Positions 9,489 to 19,784 of a stretch of 64,000 nt of DNA are shown here, one piece after another (positions within the stretch are counted from its first letter, which is position 1; every line of letters begins with the position of its first letter). A model generated the notes under the pieces. That model was not told the DNA's origin and ran no database searches. It saw only the letters and a list, made by a program, of their open reading frames with translations. The stretch is taken from contig NZ_SGIU01000001.1 in NCBI RefSeq assembly GCF_004296335.1, positions 1,651,290 through 1,715,289 of the forward strand, given 5' to 3'. The position numbers were made by a program, and so were the translations under genes. Source of the stretch: Flagellimonas allohymeniacidonis. Lineage in GTDB: Bacteria; Bacteroidota; Bacteroidia; Flavobacteriales; Flavobacteriaceae.

Positions 9489-10832
9489 TTATGCTACTTT
9501 TCTATTTTTACCTGTTTTCATCAGACCATCATAGTGTCTGTTCAACAGATACGAATTTACTTGCTGCACCGTATCAATGGCCACACCCACCATAATCAAT
9601 AGCGACGTACCACCATAAAACAATGCCCAACCTGCCTGCACATCCATCAACTTCACCACTACTGCAGGTAAAACTGCCAACAGGGCCAAGAAAATAGATC
9701 CTGGGAAGGTAATCAATGACATAATCTTGTCTAAATAATCCCCAGTTTCCTTCCCTGGACGAATACCGGGAATGAAACCTCCACTTCGCTTCAAATCATC
9801 TGCCATCTTGTTCGTTGGAACGGTAATAGCCGTATAGAAATACGTGAAGATGATAATCAATATGCCAAATAATATGTTGTACGCCAATCCGAAGATATCT
9901 GCGAACTGCACTTCCATCCATTGCCCTACAGCGGTATCATTAAATGTTCTTCCGATAAGGCTGGGTGCAAACATGATTGCTTGCGCAAAAATGATAGGCA
10001 TTACGCCAGAAGCATTCAACTTCAAAGGAATGTACTGTCTGGACCCCATCATGTTCTTCTCGTAGCCGCCAGATGCTGTTCTTCTTGCATACTGAACCGG
10101 TATTTGTCGAATCGCCATAACCAAAAGGACACTGGCCAGAATAACAACAAACCAAATGATCACTTCAATCAACATAAACATAATACCACCTGTATTGTTG
10201 GTAGTTCTTGAGATGAACTCCTGAACAAAGGATTGGGGCATCGTGGCGATAATACCAATCATAATCAACAAGGAGATACCGTTACCGATTCCCTTGTCTG
10301 TAATTTTTTCACCCAACCACATGGCAAATATGGTTCCTGTAACCAAAATGATCACAGATGGGATAATGAAATCAAGACCTTTTCCAAGAATAAATGCACT
10401 CTCAGGAACACCCAAAGCACTAAGACCATACAAGTAGGCCGGTGCTTGAACGATACATATCCCAATGGTCAACCATCGTGTGATTTGATTGATGGTCTTT
10501 CTACCGCTTTCTCCTTCCTTCTGTAATTTTTGAAGGTAAGGAATGGCGATTCCCATCAATTGCACAACAATCGACGCAGAGATGTAGGGCATGATTCCCA
10601 AGGCAAACACGGACGCATTGGCAAAAGCCCCTCCGGTAAATGCATTGAGGATACCCAAAATACCCTGTTCGGTATTTGATGATAGTTCTGCCAATTGGGC
10701 GGTATCAATACCTGGAAGCACAACTTGGGCACCGAAACGATACACCAAAAGAAGGCCTAGGGTCACGATAATACGTTGCCTAAGCTCTTCAATTTTCCAA
10801 ATATTGGAGATGGTCTCAACAAATTTCTTCAT
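9489..10832 (-). CDS. secY: Preprotein translocase channel subunit SecY
   Basis: Core of the SecYEG inner-membrane protein-conducting channel. The 447 residues show ten hydrophobic segments. Recognisable are the plug/TM2 region (GIMPYISASIVVQLM) and the cytosolic loop with SGGFIPGIRPG before TM9-10. It is embedded in the spc cluster between rplO (9 bp) and infA (3 bp), the usual place. Confidence 0.99.
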   Translation of the reverse strand: MKKFVETISNIWKIEELRQRIIVTLGLLLVYRFGAQVVLPGIDTAQLAELSSNTEQGILGILNAFTGGAFANASVFALGIMPYISASIVVQLMGIAIPYLQKLQKEGESGRKTINQITRWLTIGICIVQAPAYLYGLSALGVPESAFILGKGLDFIIPSVIILVTGTIFAMWLGEKITDKGIGNGISLLIMIGIIATMPQSFVQEFISRTTNNTGGIMFMLIEVIIWFVVILASVLLVMAIRQIPVQYARRTASGGYEKNMMGSRQYIPLKLNASGVMPIIFAQAIMFAPSLIGRTFNDTAVGQWMEVQFADIFGLAYNILFGILIIIFTYFYTAITVPTNKMADDLKRSGGFIPGIRPGKETGDYLDKIMSLITFPGSIFLALLAVLPAVVVKLMDVQAGWALFYGGTSLLIMVGVAIDTVQQVNSYLLNRHYDGLMKTGKNRKVA

Positions 10833-10841
10833 GCTCTTTTC

Positions 10842-11294
10842 TTACAAACTTATTGCTTCACCTCCAGCGGCCTCAATGGCTGCTTTGGCAGATGCAGTAA
10901 ATTTATGTACCGAAACTTTTAAGGAGGCTTTGAGCTCTCCGTTACCTAAAATCTTTACCAAGTCATTTTTGTGGGCCAAACGGTTTTCCACAAGGGTGTC
11001 CAAAGTCACTTCCTTCTTCACAACTCCTTTGTCAACCAACTCTTGCAACTTGCTCAAGTTGACTCCTTGGTATTCCTTTCGGTTAATGTTCTTAAAACCG
11101 AACTTGGGCACACGTCTTTGTAGCGGCATCTGTCCACCTTCAAAACCAATTTTCTTGGAATATCCAGATCTAGACTTGGCACCTTTGTGTCCGCGTGTGG
11201 AAGTACCTCCTTTTCCTGAACCTTCTCCTCTTCCTACGCGTTTTCCTTCTTTATGTACAGCGCCTTCTGCTGGTTTAAGATTATGTAATTCCAT
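10842..11294 (-). CDS. rplO: 50S ribosomal protein L15
   Basis: Late-assembly large-subunit protein. The 150 residues have the Gly/Arg-rich N-terminal extension ([20 protein letters not shown]) that threads into 23S rRNA, followed by the globular domain. It sits between rpmD (13 bp) and secY. Confidence 0.99.
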   Translation of the reverse strand: MELHNLKPAEGAVHKEGKRVGRGEGSGKGGTSTRGHKGAKSRSGYSKKIGFEGGQMPLQRRVPKFGFKNINRKEYQGVNLSKLQELVDKGVVKKEVTLDTLVENRLAHKNDLVKILGNGELKASLKVSVHKFTASAKAAIEAAGGEAISL

Positions 11295-11307
11295 TACAAT
11301 TATATTT

Positions 11308-11487
11308 TTAAGCTTCCTCTGTGGAAACCAAATGTTTTACCTTATTGATCATTCCAAGGATATTGGGTGTGGCATCATGCTCAACAACCTGACCTATTTT
11401 TCGAAGACCCAATGCCTCAAGCGTTCTTTTTTGATTCTGCGGACGCTTGATGCTGCTTCTTACTTGTTTTACCTTAATCTTTGCCAT
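11308..11487 (-). CDS. rpmD: 50S ribosomal protein L30
   Basis: A 59-residue gene from ATG 11487 to TAA 11308, beginning [20 protein letters not shown], with the L30 core [20 protein letters not shown] and ending VSTEEA. It fills the interval between rpsE (11 bp) and rplO (13 bp), exactly where L30 sits in spc operons. Confidence 0.97.
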   Translation of the reverse strand: MAKIKVKQVRSSIKRPQNQKRTLEALGLRKIGQVVEHDATPNILGMINKVKHLVSTEEA

Positions 11488-11498
11488 GCTATCCTTTT

Positions 11499-12023
11499 TT
11501 ACCCTTTAAAGACTTTTTCCAAAGAAATTCCTCTTTGATTTGCAATAGTTTGGGCACCTCTCAATTGTAGAAGCGCATCAAATGTTGCCTTAACCACATT
11601 GTGGGGGTTGGAAGAACCTTGGGACTTGGACAATACGTCGTGTACCCCAACAGCTTCCAATACCGCACGTACGGCACCACCTGCAATTACCCCGGTACCT
11701 TGGGATGCTGGCTTAATGTAAACGCGAGCACCACCATATTTACCTTTTTGCTCATGAGGAAGCGTTCCCTTGTTCAAAGGAATTCGAACCAAGTTCTTTT
11801 TGGCATCCTCAATGGCTTTGGCAATAGCTGTAGCAACTTCTTTGGACTTTCCAAGACCATGACCTACAACACCATTTTCATCACCAACGACAACGATGGC
11901 CGAAAAACCGAATGCACGACCTCCTTTGGTCACTTTGGTAACTCTTTGTACACCTACCAAACGGTCTTTCAACTCAAGTCCTCCTGGCTTAACTATCTCT
12001 ACGTTCTTATACTTTTGGTACAT
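11499..12023 (-). CDS. rpsE: 30S ribosomal protein S5
   Basis: Small-subunit protein at the mRNA entry site, linked to decoding fidelity. The 174 residues carry the double-stranded-RNA-type N-terminal domain ([20 protein letters not shown]) and the C-terminal fold ([20 protein letters not shown]). It lies 7 bp after rplR. Confidence 0.99.
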   Translation of the reverse strand: MYQKYKNVEIVKPGGLELKDRLVGVQRVTKVTKGGRAFGFSAIVVVGDENGVVGHGLGKSKEVATAIAKAIEDAKKNLVRIPLNKGTLPHEQKGKYGGARVYIKPASQGTGVIAGGAVRAVLEAVGVHDVLSKSQGSSNPHNVVKATFDALLQLRGAQTIANQRGISLEKVFKG

Positions 12024-12030
12024 AGTCTTA

Positions 12031-12384
12031 TTAGAATTTTAGTCCCGCTTCCCTGGCACCATCGGCCAATGATTTTACTCTTCCATGATAAAGGTTTCCG
12101 CCTCTATCGAAAGCAACTGCTTCAACACCAATCTTCTTGGCTTTTTCCGCAATCGCTTTTCCAACCAAGGCCGCAACCTCAGTTTTTGTGCCTTTGGCCT
12201 CGATATCTTTGTCTCTTGATGATGCAGACGCTAATGTAACTCCATTGTTGTCATCAATCAATTGCGCATAGATTTCTTTGTTGCTTCGGAAAATAGACAA
12301 TCTTGGTCTAGCTGCTGTTCCGGAGGAAATCTTGCGGATTCTTCTTCGTATTCTTAACTTTCTATCAGTCTTAGATAATTTCAT
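12031..12384 (-). CDS. rplR: 50S ribosomal protein L18
   Basis: 5S rRNA-binding protein of the central protuberance. The 117 residues include [18 protein letters not shown] and the C-terminal [20 protein letters not shown] signature. It lies 11 bp after rplF. Confidence 0.99.
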   Translation of the reverse strand: MKLSKTDRKLRIRRRIRKISSGTAARPRLSIFRSNKEIYAQLIDDNNGVTLASASSRDKDIEAKGTKTEVAALVGKAIAEKAKKIGVEAVAFDRGGNLYHGRVKSLADGAREAGLKF

Positions 12385-12395
12385 TGTACGGCTTA

Positions 12396-12938
12396 TTACG
12401 CTGATTTACCTGCTTTTCTTCTTAACTGCTCCCCTACAAACTTGATTCCCTTTCCTTTGTAAGGTTCTGGTTTACGGAAAGAACGAATCTTGGCCGCAAC
12501 CTGTCCCACCAACTGCTTGTCATGTGAAGTCAACTTCACGATGGGGTTTTTCCCTTTTTCAGAAATAGTCTCAATTTTTACCTCAGGGGCGATATTCATC
12601 ACAATATTGTGTGAGAAGCCCAGGGCTAAATCCAATTTTTGCCCTTGATTGCTGGCACGGTATCCAACTCCGACCAATTCCAATTCCTTGGTCCAACCTT
12701 TGGTGACTCCCTCAATCATATTGGCTATCAAAGCACGATACAGACCATGCTTCGCTTTATGTTCTTTAGAATCAGAAGGTCTCTTCACAATGACGTTACC
12801 TTCCTCAACCTCAATGGCAACTCCTGAAAACTCTTGAGTCAACTCACCTAGTTTTCCTTTTACTGTAACGATGTTGTCATTCACCTCTACAGTAACTCCT
12901 TCAGAGATTGCGACCGGATTGTTACCTATTCTTGACAT
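12396..12938 (-). CDS. rplF: 50S ribosomal protein L6
   Basis: Large-subunit protein near the factor-binding site. The 180 residues contain two L6 repeats, beginning [19 protein letters not shown] and with the C-terminal signature [20 protein letters not shown]. It lies 18 bp after rpsH. Confidence 0.99.
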   Translation of the reverse strand: MSRIGNNPVAISEGVTVEVNDNIVTVKGKLGELTQEFSGVAIEVEEGNVIVKRPSDSKEHKAKHGLYRALIANMIEGVTKGWTKELELVGVGYRASNQGQKLDLALGFSHNIVMNIAPEVKIETISEKGKNPIVKLTSHDKQLVGQVAAKIRSFRKPEPYKGKGIKFVGEQLRRKAGKSA

Positions 12939-12956
12939 TTCTTTATTCTTTTATCA

Positions 12957-13355
12957 TTAATAAACGTAGCACAATACCTCGCCACCTACGTTATCTTGCT
13001 TCGCTTGTTTACTGGTCATAACACCATGGGAAGTGGACACAATGGCAATTCCCAAACCGTTAAGTACCCTTGGCAATTCGTCAGAACCGGCATATTTGCG
13101 CAGTCCTGGTTTACTTACCCTTTGAATTCTTTTGATAACAGGCTCTTTAGTGAACTTATCGTACTTCAAAGCAATTTTGATGTTCCCTTGAACCTTGTCC
13201 TCTTCAAACTTATAGCTCAATATGTAGCCTTGGTCAAAAAGGATTTTGGTCATCTGCCTCTTTAAATTGGAAGCAGGAATATTTACCACCCTATGACCTG
13301 CCATGCTGGCGTTTCGAATTCTGGTCAGATAATCTGAAATTGGATCTGTAAGCAT
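12957..13355 (-). CDS. rpsH: 30S ribosomal protein S8
   Basis: Central-domain assembly protein. The 132 residues begin MLTDPISDYLTRIRNASMAG and include the C-terminal signature GLGIAIVSTSHGVMTSKQAK. In Escherichia coli S8 is the translational repressor of the spc operon; I see no obvious 16S-like helix copy before rplE here. It lies 19 bp after rpsN. Confidence 0.99.
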   Translation of the reverse strand: MLTDPISDYLTRIRNASMAGHRVVNIPASNLKRQMTKILFDQGYILSYKFEEDKVQGNIKIALKYDKFTKEPVIKRIQRVSKPGLRKYAGSDELPRVLNGLGIAIVSTSHGVMTSKQAKQDNVGGEVLCYVY

Positions 13356-13374
13356 TTCTTTTCTTTAAATCGGT

Positions 13375-13644
13375 TTACCAACTAGCCTTTTTAACTCCGG
13401 GAATCAAGCCTTGATTGGCCATTTCTCTAAAAGTCACCCTTGAGATACCAAAAGTTCTCATGTAGCCTCTAGGTCTTCCTGTCAACTTGCAACGGTTGCG
13501 CATACGCACAGGCGAAGCATTTTTAGGAAGCTTTTGCAAAGCATCGTAATCACCAGCTTCTTTCAAAGCTTTGCGCTTCTCGGCATATTTGGCTACCATT
13601 TTTGCCCTTTTTCTCTCACGGGCTTTCATTGATTCCTTGGCCAT
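13375..13644 (-). CDS. rpsN: 30S ribosomal protein S14, zinc-free form
   Basis: Small-subunit head protein. The 89-residue length and the absence of the paired CxxC motifs place it in the long, zinc-independent class. Signatures are [20 protein letters not shown] and the end [11 protein letters not shown]. It lies 1 bp after rplE. Confidence 0.99.
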   Translation of the reverse strand: MAKESMKARERKRAKMVAKYAEKRKALKEAGDYDALQKLPKNASPVRMRNRCKLTGRPRGYMRTFGISRVTFREMANQGLIPGVKKASW

Positions 13645-13645
13645 C

Positions 13646-14197
13646 TTAATTCTTTTTAAAGGGTACTCCCAATTCGCTTAATAATGATTTTGCTTCTTTG
13701 TCCGTCTTTGCCGACGTAACAAAGGTGATATCCATCCCGTTGATTCTATTGATCTTGTCAATGTTGATCTCTGGGAAAATAATTTGTTCGGTTACACCTA
13801 GGTTGTAATTTCCTCTTCCGTCAAAACCATTGGCTTTAACCCCTTGAAAATCACGAACCCTTGGCAATGCTGTAGTGATCAATCGGTCCAAAAACTCATA
13901 CATGCGTTCACCTCTAAGGGTAACTTTGGCACCAATCGGCATTCCCTTTCTTAATTTAAAGGAAGCAACATCTTTCTTGGAAAGCGTAGCCACAGCTTTT
14001 TGCCCAGTAATATTGGTCAACTCGTCAACAGCGTGATCAATCAATTTTTTATCGGAAACCGCGGCACCGACTCCTCGGCTGACAACGATCTTCTCCAATT
14101 TAGGAACCTGCATGATGTTTTTGTAGCCAAACTCATCTGACAAGGCTTTCATCACGCGCTCCTTATATTCTTGCTTAAGTCTAGGAATGTAACTCAT
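13646..14197 (-). CDS. rplE: 50S ribosomal protein L5
   Basis: 5S rRNA-binding protein contacting P-site tRNA. The 183 residues include [36 protein letters not shown] and the C-terminal [20 protein letters not shown]. It lies 2 bp after rplX. Confidence 0.99.
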   Translation of the reverse strand: MSYIPRLKQEYKERVMKALSDEFGYKNIMQVPKLEKIVVSRGVGAAVSDKKLIDHAVDELTNITGQKAVATLSKKDVASFKLRKGMPIGAKVTLRGERMYEFLDRLITTALPRVRDFQGVKANGFDGRGNYNLGVTEQIIFPEINIDKINRINGMDITFVTSAKTDKEAKSLLSELGVPFKKN

Positions 14198-14199
14198 AA

Positions 14200-14511
14200 C
14201 TAAATGACTTCATTGGATTTTTTGGCCAACCTTACCTTTTTACCATCTCTCACTTCGTATCCTACTCGGGTGGTATCACCTGACTTGGGATCGATCAACG
14301 AAAGATTGGAAATGTGGATGGGAGCCTCTTTTTTCACGATTCCTCCTTGAGGGTTTTTAGCACTTGGCTTTTCGTGCTTGGATACCATATTGATACCTTC
14401 AACGATAGCCTTGTTCTTTTCACGGTCTACCTTTACCACTTTTCCTTCGGAACCTTTGTGATCCCCTGTGATAACCTTGACCGTATCCCCTGTTTTTATT
14501 TTTAATTTCAT
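14200..14511 (-). CDS. rplX: 50S ribosomal protein L24
   Basis: Assembly-initiator protein at the tunnel exit. The 103 residues carry a KOW motif ([20 protein letters not shown]) and the [15 protein letters not shown] segment. It lies 13 bp after rplN. Confidence 0.99.
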   Translation of the reverse strand: MKLKIKTGDTVKVITGDHKGSEGKVVKVDREKNKAIVEGINMVSKHEKPSAKNPQGGIVKKEAPIHISNLSLIDPKSGDTTRVGYEVRDGKKVRLAKKSNEVI

Positions 14512-14524
14512 CTCTCTCTATGCT

Positions 14525-14893
14525 TTAAAGTACCTCTGGGGCCAATGAAACAATTTTCATAAACTGCTTGTCCCTAAGCTCTCTTGCTACAGGACCAAAA
14601 ACCCTGGTTCCTCTCATTTCTCCGGTTGGATTCAACAATACACAAGCATTGTCATCAAATCGGATATATGATCCGTCAGGCCTTCTAACTTCCTTCTTGG
14701 TTCGAACAACGACTGCTGTGGAAACAGAACCTTTTTTAATGGTTCCGTTTGGAGTGGCTTCTTTTACCGTTACCACAATCTTATCTCCCAAGGAAGCATA
14801 TCGTCTTTTTGTTCCTCCCAATACGCGGATGGTCAAAACTTCTTTTGCCCCTGTGTTGTCCGCTACTTTTAATCTAGACTCTTGTTGTACCAT
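14525..14893 (-). CDS. rplN: 50S ribosomal protein L14
   Basis: Large-subunit interface protein. The 122 residues begin [19 protein letters not shown] and end with the standard [18 protein letters not shown]. It lies 2 bp after rpsQ. Confidence 0.99.
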   Translation of the reverse strand: MVQQESRLKVADNTGAKEVLTIRVLGGTKRRYASLGDKIVVTVKEATPNGTIKKGSVSTAVVVRTKKEVRRPDGSYIRFDDNACVLLNPTGEMRGTRVFGPVARELRDKQFMKIVSLAPEVL

Positions 14894-14895
14894 GA

Positions 14896-15153
14896 TTATT
14901 TAGCTCTTTCAAGGATTTCGACCAACCTCCAGCATTTTGTCTTGCTCAAGGGTCGGGTCTCCATAATTCTTACAGTATCACCTTCGTTGCAATCATTCTT
15001 TTCATCATGGGCAACATATTTCTTGGTCTTCAAAACGAATTTCCCGTACATTGGGTGCTTCACTCGTTTTACCTCAGAAACCACAATGGACTTCTCCATT
15101 TTGTTACTGGTAACTACCCCTATTCTTTCTTTTCTTAAGTTTCTTTTTTCCAT
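14896..15153 (-). CDS. rpsQ: 30S ribosomal protein S17
   Basis: 16S rRNA 5'-domain binder with an OB fold. The 85 residues include [20 protein letters not shown] and [20 protein letters not shown]. It lies 14 bp after rpmC. Confidence 0.99.
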   Translation of the reverse strand: MEKRNLRKERIGVVTSNKMEKSIVVSEVKRVKHPMYGKFVLKTKKYVAHDEKNDCNEGDTVRIMETRPLSKTKCWRLVEILERAK

Positions 15154-15167
15154 AAGGCAAAAACCAA

Positions 15168-15359
15168 TTATTGTACTTCCCTTTTAGTTAATTCTGTTGC
15201 CAATCGTGCTACCGTTCTTCTTGTGCTTTTTATCTGCATAGGATTCTCCAATGGTGTAACGGAATGTGCCATTTTTAGATCTTCGTGCTGTTTTTTATAA
15301 TCGGCCAATTTTTCCTTTAGCTCTTCAACCGAAAGTTCTTTTATTTCTGACTGTTTCAT
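15168..15359 (-). CDS. rpmC: 50S ribosomal protein L29
   Basis: Two-helix protein at the tunnel exit. I place the start at ATG 15359, giving 63 residues beginning [18 protein letters not shown], the normal L29 start. A TTG four codons upstream is a less likely start. The C-terminal half has [15 protein letters not shown]. It lies 19 bp after rplP. Confidence 0.97.
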   Translation of the reverse strand: MKQSEIKELSVEELKEKLADYKKQHEDLKMAHSVTPLENPMQIKSTRRTVARLATELTKREVQ

Positions 15360-15378
15360 CTTTCTTTCCAATTAGACA

Positions 15379-15798
15379 TTAGGCGGAATAATCCCTTGCT
15401 ACTACAAATTTGGTCTTCACGGGCAGCTTTTGTGCAGCCAAACGAAGTGCTTCTTTAGCAATATCGTGAGGAACTCCAGCTACCTCGAACATAATACGTC
15501 CAGGCTTTACAACGGCCACCCAATATTCTGGCGCACCCTTACCTTTACCCATACGTACCTCAAGTGGTTTTTTGGTGATAGGCTTGTCTGGGAAAATTTT
15601 GATCCACAATTGACCTTGCCTTTTCATATATCTTGTCGCAGCAATACGCGCAGCCTCTATCTGACGGGCAGTAATGAAATGCGAATCCAAGGATTTGATA
15701 CCGAACATTCCATTGGAAAGTTGGTGACCTCTTTGGGAAATCCCTTTCATTCTACCCTTCTGGGCTTTACGAAACTTAGTTCTTTTGGGCTGTAACAT
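15379..15798 (-). CDS. rplP: 50S ribosomal protein L16
   Basis: Protein near the A-site tRNA elbow that organises 23S rRNA. The 139 residues begin [19 protein letters not shown] and include [20 protein letters not shown], the conserved loop. It lies 19 bp after rpsC. Confidence 0.99.
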   Translation of the reverse strand: MLQPKRTKFRKAQKGRMKGISQRGHQLSNGMFGIKSLDSHFITARQIEAARIAATRYMKRQGQLWIKIFPDKPITKKPLEVRMGKGKGAPEYWVAVVKPGRIMFEVAGVPHDIAKEALRLAAQKLPVKTKFVVARDYSA

Positions 15799-15817
15799 CT
15801 TCCTTTACTTTATCTTA

Positions 15818-16534
15818 TTACTTTCTACGACGTTGTTGTCGCTTACCACCTTCTTGTTTTCCTTTTCCTTGGCTCTTGGATAATCCTACCAATGGGGAAA
15901 GTTCTCTTTTCCCGTATACTTCTCCCTTCATGATCCAAACCTTGATTCCCAATCTACCATAGGTAGTGTGAGCTTCCACAAGGGCATAATCCACATCCGC
16001 ACGGAAAGTTGACAAAGGGATTCTTCCTTCTTTGTAAGACTCTGAACGTGCCATTTCAGCTCCGTTCAAACGTCCAGAAATTTGGATTTTGATTCCCTCG
16101 GCATTCATTCGTATAGCCGCAGCAATGGCCATTTTGATGGCCCTACGGTAAGAAATTCTGCTTTCAATTTGTCTGGCAACACTCGCAGCGACCAAATTGG
16201 CATCCAATTCAGGTCTTTTGATTTCGTGAATGTTGATCTGAACTTCCTTATTGGTAATTTTTTTGAGCTCTTCCTTAAGTTTATCCACTTCTTGACCTCC
16301 TTTACCAATAATGATACCTGGTCTTGCCGTGGTAATCGTAATGGTGATCAATTTTAGAGTTCGCTCGATAATTACCCTTGAAACGCTGGCCTTGGCCAAA
16401 CGTGCGTGGATATACTTTCTAATTTTGTCATCCTCAGCCAGCTTGTCGCCGTAATCATTACCGCCGTACCAGTTGGATTCCCATCCTCTGATAATTCCTA
16501 AGCGATTTCCTATCGGATTGGTCTTTTGTCCCAT
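15818..16534 (-). CDS. rpsC: 30S ribosomal protein S3
   Basis: mRNA-entry protein with helicase-associated role. The 238 residues begin [18 protein letters not shown], carry a KH domain ([20 protein letters not shown]) and the C-terminal S3 domain ([20 protein letters not shown]), ending in a basic QRRRK tail. It lies 7 bp after rplV. Confidence 0.99.
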   Translation of the reverse strand: MGQKTNPIGNRLGIIRGWESNWYGGNDYGDKLAEDDKIRKYIHARLAKASVSRVIIERTLKLITITITTARPGIIIGKGGQEVDKLKEELKKITNKEVQINIHEIKRPELDANLVAASVARQIESRISYRRAIKMAIAAAIRMNAEGIKIQISGRLNGAEMARSESYKEGRIPLSTFRADVDYALVEAHTTYGRLGIKVWIMKGEVYGKRELSPLVGLSKSQGKGKQEGGKRQQRRRK

Positions 16535-16541
16535 TTCTAAT

Positions 16542-16949
16542 CTAGCTTTGAACGTTGTTATTAGATTCCAATACCATGGTTACATGATTGGAACGTTTTC
16601 TAATTCGGTGTGCCCTACCCTGGGGAGCTGGACGCAATCTTTTCAACATGGTTCCACCATCTACACGGATTTCCTTAATAAAAAGGTCAGCCTCCTCAAT
16701 GTTGGCATCTTCATTCTTCGCCTCCCAATTGGCAATTGCAGAAAGCAACAACTTCTCCAATCTTCGGGAAGCCTCTTTTGGGTTGAATCTCAAAATAGCC
16801 AAGGCCATTTCAATTTTCTTACCTCTGATCAAGTCCGCCACCAATCGCATTTTTCTAGGCGATGTTGGACAGTTGTTCAGTTTGGCAAAAGCAAGTTGCT
16901 TTTTCTCAGCTTTAAGCCTCTCGGCCATTTCTCTTTTTCGAACTCCCAT
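16542..16949 (-). CDS. rplV: 50S ribosomal protein L22
   Basis: Lines the exit tunnel with its beta-hairpin. The 135 residues include the core [20 protein letters not shown] and the hairpin [21 protein letters not shown] charged N-terminal extension of about 20 residues ([20 protein letters not shown]) precedes the usual domain; ATG at the eighth codon is an alternative start. It lies 7 bp after rpsS. Confidence 0.98.
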   Translation of the reverse strand: MGVRKREMAERLKAEKKQLAFAKLNNCPTSPRKMRLVADLIRGKKIEMALAILRFNPKEASRRLEKLLLSAIANWEAKNEDANIEEADLFIKEIRVDGGTMLKRLRPAPQGRAHRIRKRSNHVTMVLESNNNVQS

Positions 16950-16956
16950 AGCTTAC

Positions 16957-17235
16957 TTACTTTTTACCTTTGTTTTTAGCTCCTGCATGACCTCTAAAGG
17001 ATCTTGTAGGTGAAAATTCCCCAAGTTTGTGACCTACCATATTTTCAGTTACATATACAGGAACAAATTGTCTCCCGTTATGAACCGCGATGGTCTGTCC
17101 AACGAAATCAGGAGTGATCATAGACGCTCGAGACCAAGTCTTGATAACTGTCTTTTTTCCTGAGTCTATATTGTTCTGGACTTTCTTTTCCAGACTATGA
17201 TGAACGTATGGTCCTTTTTTTAATGAACGTGCCAT
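16957..17235 (-). CDS. rpsS: 30S ribosomal protein S19
   Basis: Head protein that pairs with S13. The 92 residues begin [19 protein letters not shown] and include [20 protein letters not shown] and [14 protein letters not shown]. It lies 12 bp after rplB. Confidence 0.99.
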   Translation of the reverse strand: MARSLKKGPYVHHSLEKKVQNNIDSGKKTVIKTWSRASMITPDFVGQTIAVHNGRQFVPVYVTENMVGHKLGEFSPTRSFRGHAGAKNKGKK

Positions 17236-17247
17236 TTTTCTTTGCTT

Positions 17248-18072
17248 TTATTTCTTTCTACGTTCTACAATGTATCTATTGGAATCTTTCGTCTTGGAAC
17301 GTGTTCTATATCCTTTGGCAGGAATACCGTTCTTAGACCTTGGGTGACCTCCGGACGCCCTTCCTTCACCACCACCCATTGGGTGATCAACAGGGTTCAT
17401 GGCCACTGGCCTTGTTCTCGGTCTTCTACCCAACCATCTGCTTCTACCAGCTTTACCTGACACCAACAATTGGTGATCAGAGTTGGAAACCGCTCCAATG
17501 GTAGCCAAACAGTTGGCCAAAATCATTCGGGTTTCTCCAGAAGGAAGCTTAATGGTGACAAATTTTCCATCCTTGGCCATTAATTGGGCAAACGTACCAG
17601 CACTGCGGGCCATAACGGCACCTTGACCAGGACGAAGCTCAATACAGGAAATGATGGTTCCCAAAGGAATTTCACTTAAAGGCAATGCATTTCCAATTTC
17701 GGGTGCTGATTTAGATCCTGAAGAAATCTTCTGACCTACCTGCAATCCGTTTTGGGCAATGATGTATCTTTTTTCACCATCCTTGTATTCCACCAAGGCA
17801 ATAAATGCCGTTCTGTTGGGATCGTACTGAATGGAAACCACGGTGGCATCCACACCTTGCTTATCTCTCTTGAAATCGATAAGACGATACCTTCTTTTAT
17901 GACCTCCACCTCTGTGGCGTATGGTCATTTTTCCTTGACTGTTCCTACCACCTGTCTTTTTTAACGGAGTCAATAAACTTTTCTCCGGCTTATCAGTAGT
18001 AATCGCGTCAAATCCGTTTACTACTCTAAAACGCTGACCAGGGGTTATAGGTTTTAATTTTCTAACTGACAT
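17248..18072 (-). CDS. rplB: 50S ribosomal protein L2
   Basis: Primary 23S rRNA binder near the peptidyl-transferase centre. The 274 residues have the classic C-terminal signature with the conserved histidine ([20 protein letters not shown]). It lies 9 bp after rplW. Confidence 0.99.
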   Translation of the reverse strand: MSVRKLKPITPGQRFRVVNGFDAITTDKPEKSLLTPLKKTGGRNSQGKMTIRHRGGGHKRRYRLIDFKRDKQGVDATVVSIQYDPNRTAFIALVEYKDGEKRYIIAQNGLQVGQKISSGSKSAPEIGNALPLSEIPLGTIISCIELRPGQGAVMARSAGTFAQLMAKDGKFVTIKLPSGETRMILANCLATIGAVSNSDHQLLVSGKAGRSRWLGRRPRTRPVAMNPVDHPMGGGEGRASGGHPRSKNGIPAKGYRTRSKTKDSNRYIVERRKK

Positions 18073-18081
18073 TTCTTGTCC

Positions 18082-18372
18082 TTATAGATTGCTGTAAAAA
18101 TCAATAATATCTCCTTCGGCAACATCTACAATTGCCTTTTTCAAAGCATTGGTCTTACCGTGTTGGATACCTGTTTTCGTGTACCGAGATTTACGGTTTG
18201 GGCCATAATTCATGGTACGAACCTTTTCAACAGAAACACCATAAGTGGCTTCCACTGCCTCTTTGATCTGAAGCTTGTTGGCCTCAGGATTTACATAAAA
18301 TCCATAACGATTAAAAAGCTCGCTGTCCGCGGTCATTTTTTCCGTAATGATTGGCTTTATCAACACACTCAT
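18082..18372 (-). CDS. rplW: 50S ribosomal protein L23
   Basis: Tunnel-exit docking site for trigger factor and SRP. The 96 residues begin MSVLIKPIITEKMTADSELF and contain the EAVEATYGVSVEKVRTMNYG core. It lies 7 bp after rplD. Confidence 0.99.
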   Translation of the reverse strand: MSVLIKPIITEKMTADSELFNRYGFYVNPEANKLQIKEAVEATYGVSVEKVRTMNYGPNRKSRYTKTGIQHGKTNALKKAIVDVAEGDIIDFYSNL

Positions 18373-18379
18373 GATATTC

Positions 18380-19009
18380 TTATTTCTTTAGGTTCGATTC
18401 TATCCCTTCCAAAGCACTCTCAGTCAATACCAAACTTTTAGCGTTAACTATTTTGTAAGTATTTAATTCTGAGTTAGTTATAACTTCGGAGCGCTCCAAA
18501 TTGCGCGACGACAAATATACATTATTATTCGACCCGCCCAACACTACAAGCGACTTTTTGTTTTCGATTCCCAAAGAAGCCAAAAAAGCTTTGAAATCTT
18601 TGGTCTTTGGCGCTTCAAAATTGAAGTCCTCAACGACTACTATCGCCTTCTCTTTTGACTTAAGGGTCAAAGCAGATTTTCTTGCCAAACGCTTCACATT
18701 TTTGTTCAGCTTTTGGGTATAATCCTTAGGTCGGGGACCGAAGATTCTACCTCCTCCCCTAAAAATAGGAGACTTGATGCTACCGGCCCTTGCGGTACCT
18801 GTACCCTTTTGCTTTTTGATTTTTCTGGTACTACCAACGATCTCAGCTCTTTCTTTGGCCTTATGGTTACCTTGTCTTTGGTGAGCCAAGTACTGCTTTA
18901 CATCCAGGTAAATGGCATGCTCGTTCGGCTCTATTGCGAAAACATCGTCAGAAAGGTCTACCTTTCTTCCTGTTTCTTTTCCTTTAATGTCTAAAACTGC
19001 AACCTTCAT
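18380..19009 (-). CDS. rplD: 50S ribosomal protein L4
   Basis: Tunnel-lining protein, and in Escherichia coli the autoregulator of the S10 operon. The 209 residues include the rRNA-threading loop ([20 protein letters not shown]) and the globular C-terminal domain. The start overlaps the rplC stop by one base (TAATG), a translational-coupling arrangement. The structured rpsJ-rplC spacer just upstream of rplC is a plausible site for L4-type control, but that is inference. Confidence 0.99.
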   Translation of the reverse strand: MKVAVLDIKGKETGRKVDLSDDVFAIEPNEHAIYLDVKQYLAHQRQGNHKAKERAEIVGSTRKIKKQKGTGTARAGSIKSPIFRGGGRIFGPRPKDYTQKLNKNVKRLARKSALTLKSKEKAIVVVEDFNFEAPKTKDFKAFLASLGIENKKSLVVLGGSNNNVYLSSRNLERSEVITNSELNTYKIVNAKSLVLTESALEGIESNLKK

Positions 19010-19626
19010 TACTTCTCAATTGTTACGTAAGCATTTTTGTGACCAGGAACAGCACCCTTTACTACAATAAGGTTTTTTTCAGGAACCACTTTCAATACTT
19101 TCAAGTTTTGAACTGTTACTCTCTCACCACCCATTCTTCCGGCCATTTTCATTCCTTTGAATACTCGGGCTGGATATGAAGCCGCACCGATGGAACCAGG
19201 AGCACGCAATCTATTGTGCTGACCGTGGGTTGCTTGTCCAACACCTGCAAAGCCATGTCGCTTCACAACGCCTTGGAATCCCTTTCCTTTGGAAGTTCCA
19301 ACAACATCAACAAATTCTCCTTCCACAAAAAGGTCGACACCAATGGTATCTCCTAATTTGAATTCTCCTTCAAAATCCCGGAACTCAACGACTTTTTTCT
19401 TGGGAGAAGCACCTGCTTTTTTATAGTGACCGGACTCGGCCTTGTTAGCACGCTTTTCTGCCTTGTCATCGAAACCAAGCTGAAGGGCACTGTACCCGTC
19501 TACCTCTTCGGTTCTGACTTGGGTAACCACACATGGTCCAGCTTCAAGAACGGTACATGGAATGTTCTTTCCATTCTCGTCAAAGATGCTGGTCATGCCG
19601 ATTTTTTTTCCTATTAACCCAGACAT
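19009..19626 (-). CDS. rplC: 50S ribosomal protein L3
   Basis: Assembly-initiating 23S rRNA binder. The 205 residues begin [20 protein letters not shown] and carry the conserved [20 protein letters not shown] extension. The ATG follows an AT-rich, Shine-Dalgarno-less stretch after a 158-bp structured spacer, unlike the tightly packed neighbours, so this gene may start a separately controlled segment. Confidence 0.99.
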   Translation of the reverse strand: MSGLIGKKIGMTSIFDENGKNIPCTVLEAGPCVVTQVRTEEVDGYSALQLGFDDKAEKRANKAESGHYKKAGASPKKKVVEFRDFEGEFKLGDTIGVDLFVEGEFVDVVGTSKGKGFQGVVKRHGFAGVGQATHGQHNRLRAPGSIGAASYPARVFKGMKMAGRMGGERVTVQNLKVLKVVPEKNLIVVKGAVPGHKNAYVTIEK

Positions 19627-19784
19627 ATTTATAATTATTAATTGTTTACTTTTTTAACTGCCCATATTCGGGCAAAAAAATTGGGTCAAGAAAAGTCTCT
19701 GTTCTGACCCAGATTTTTTTCTTTCACCGTTTTTCCTGTACCAACGTCCAGGACATGTCCTCCACCCTATCAGGTGGAATTCAA
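19627..19784 (-). promoter_or_regulatory. Structured rpsJ-rplC spacer, candidate attenuator
   Basis: Read on the minus strand after the rpsJ stop come a hairpin TCCACC-N6-GGTGGA (19778-19761), the palindrome GGACATGTCC (19760-19751), a terminator-like stem with T tract (19711-19674) and a third hairpin TGCCC-N6-GGGCA (19674-19659) followed by six A. The T tract can pair with that A run, so the terminator and the third hairpin may compete. Such an arrangement fits attenuation of rplC and downstream genes. No promoter consensus is evident. The mechanism is inferred from sequence symmetry only. Confidence 0.5.
19674..19711 (-). terminator. Terminator-like hairpin between rpsJ and rplC
   Basis: TGGGTCA and TGACCCA form a 7-bp stem with a 16-nt loop, followed on the minus strand by AA and seven T. 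It is a plausible partial intrinsic terminator inside the ribosomal block. Confidence 0.55.

Noticed and set aside
10591..11538. Long open frame (315 codons) on the plus strand
   Set aside because: It is antisense to secY, rplO and rpmD, which are certain; its translation has no recognisable family and is a shadow of the minus-strand codon pattern.
11601..12239. Open frame of 212 codons on the plus strand
   Set aside because: Antisense to rpsE and rplR; no family resemblance, start not supported.
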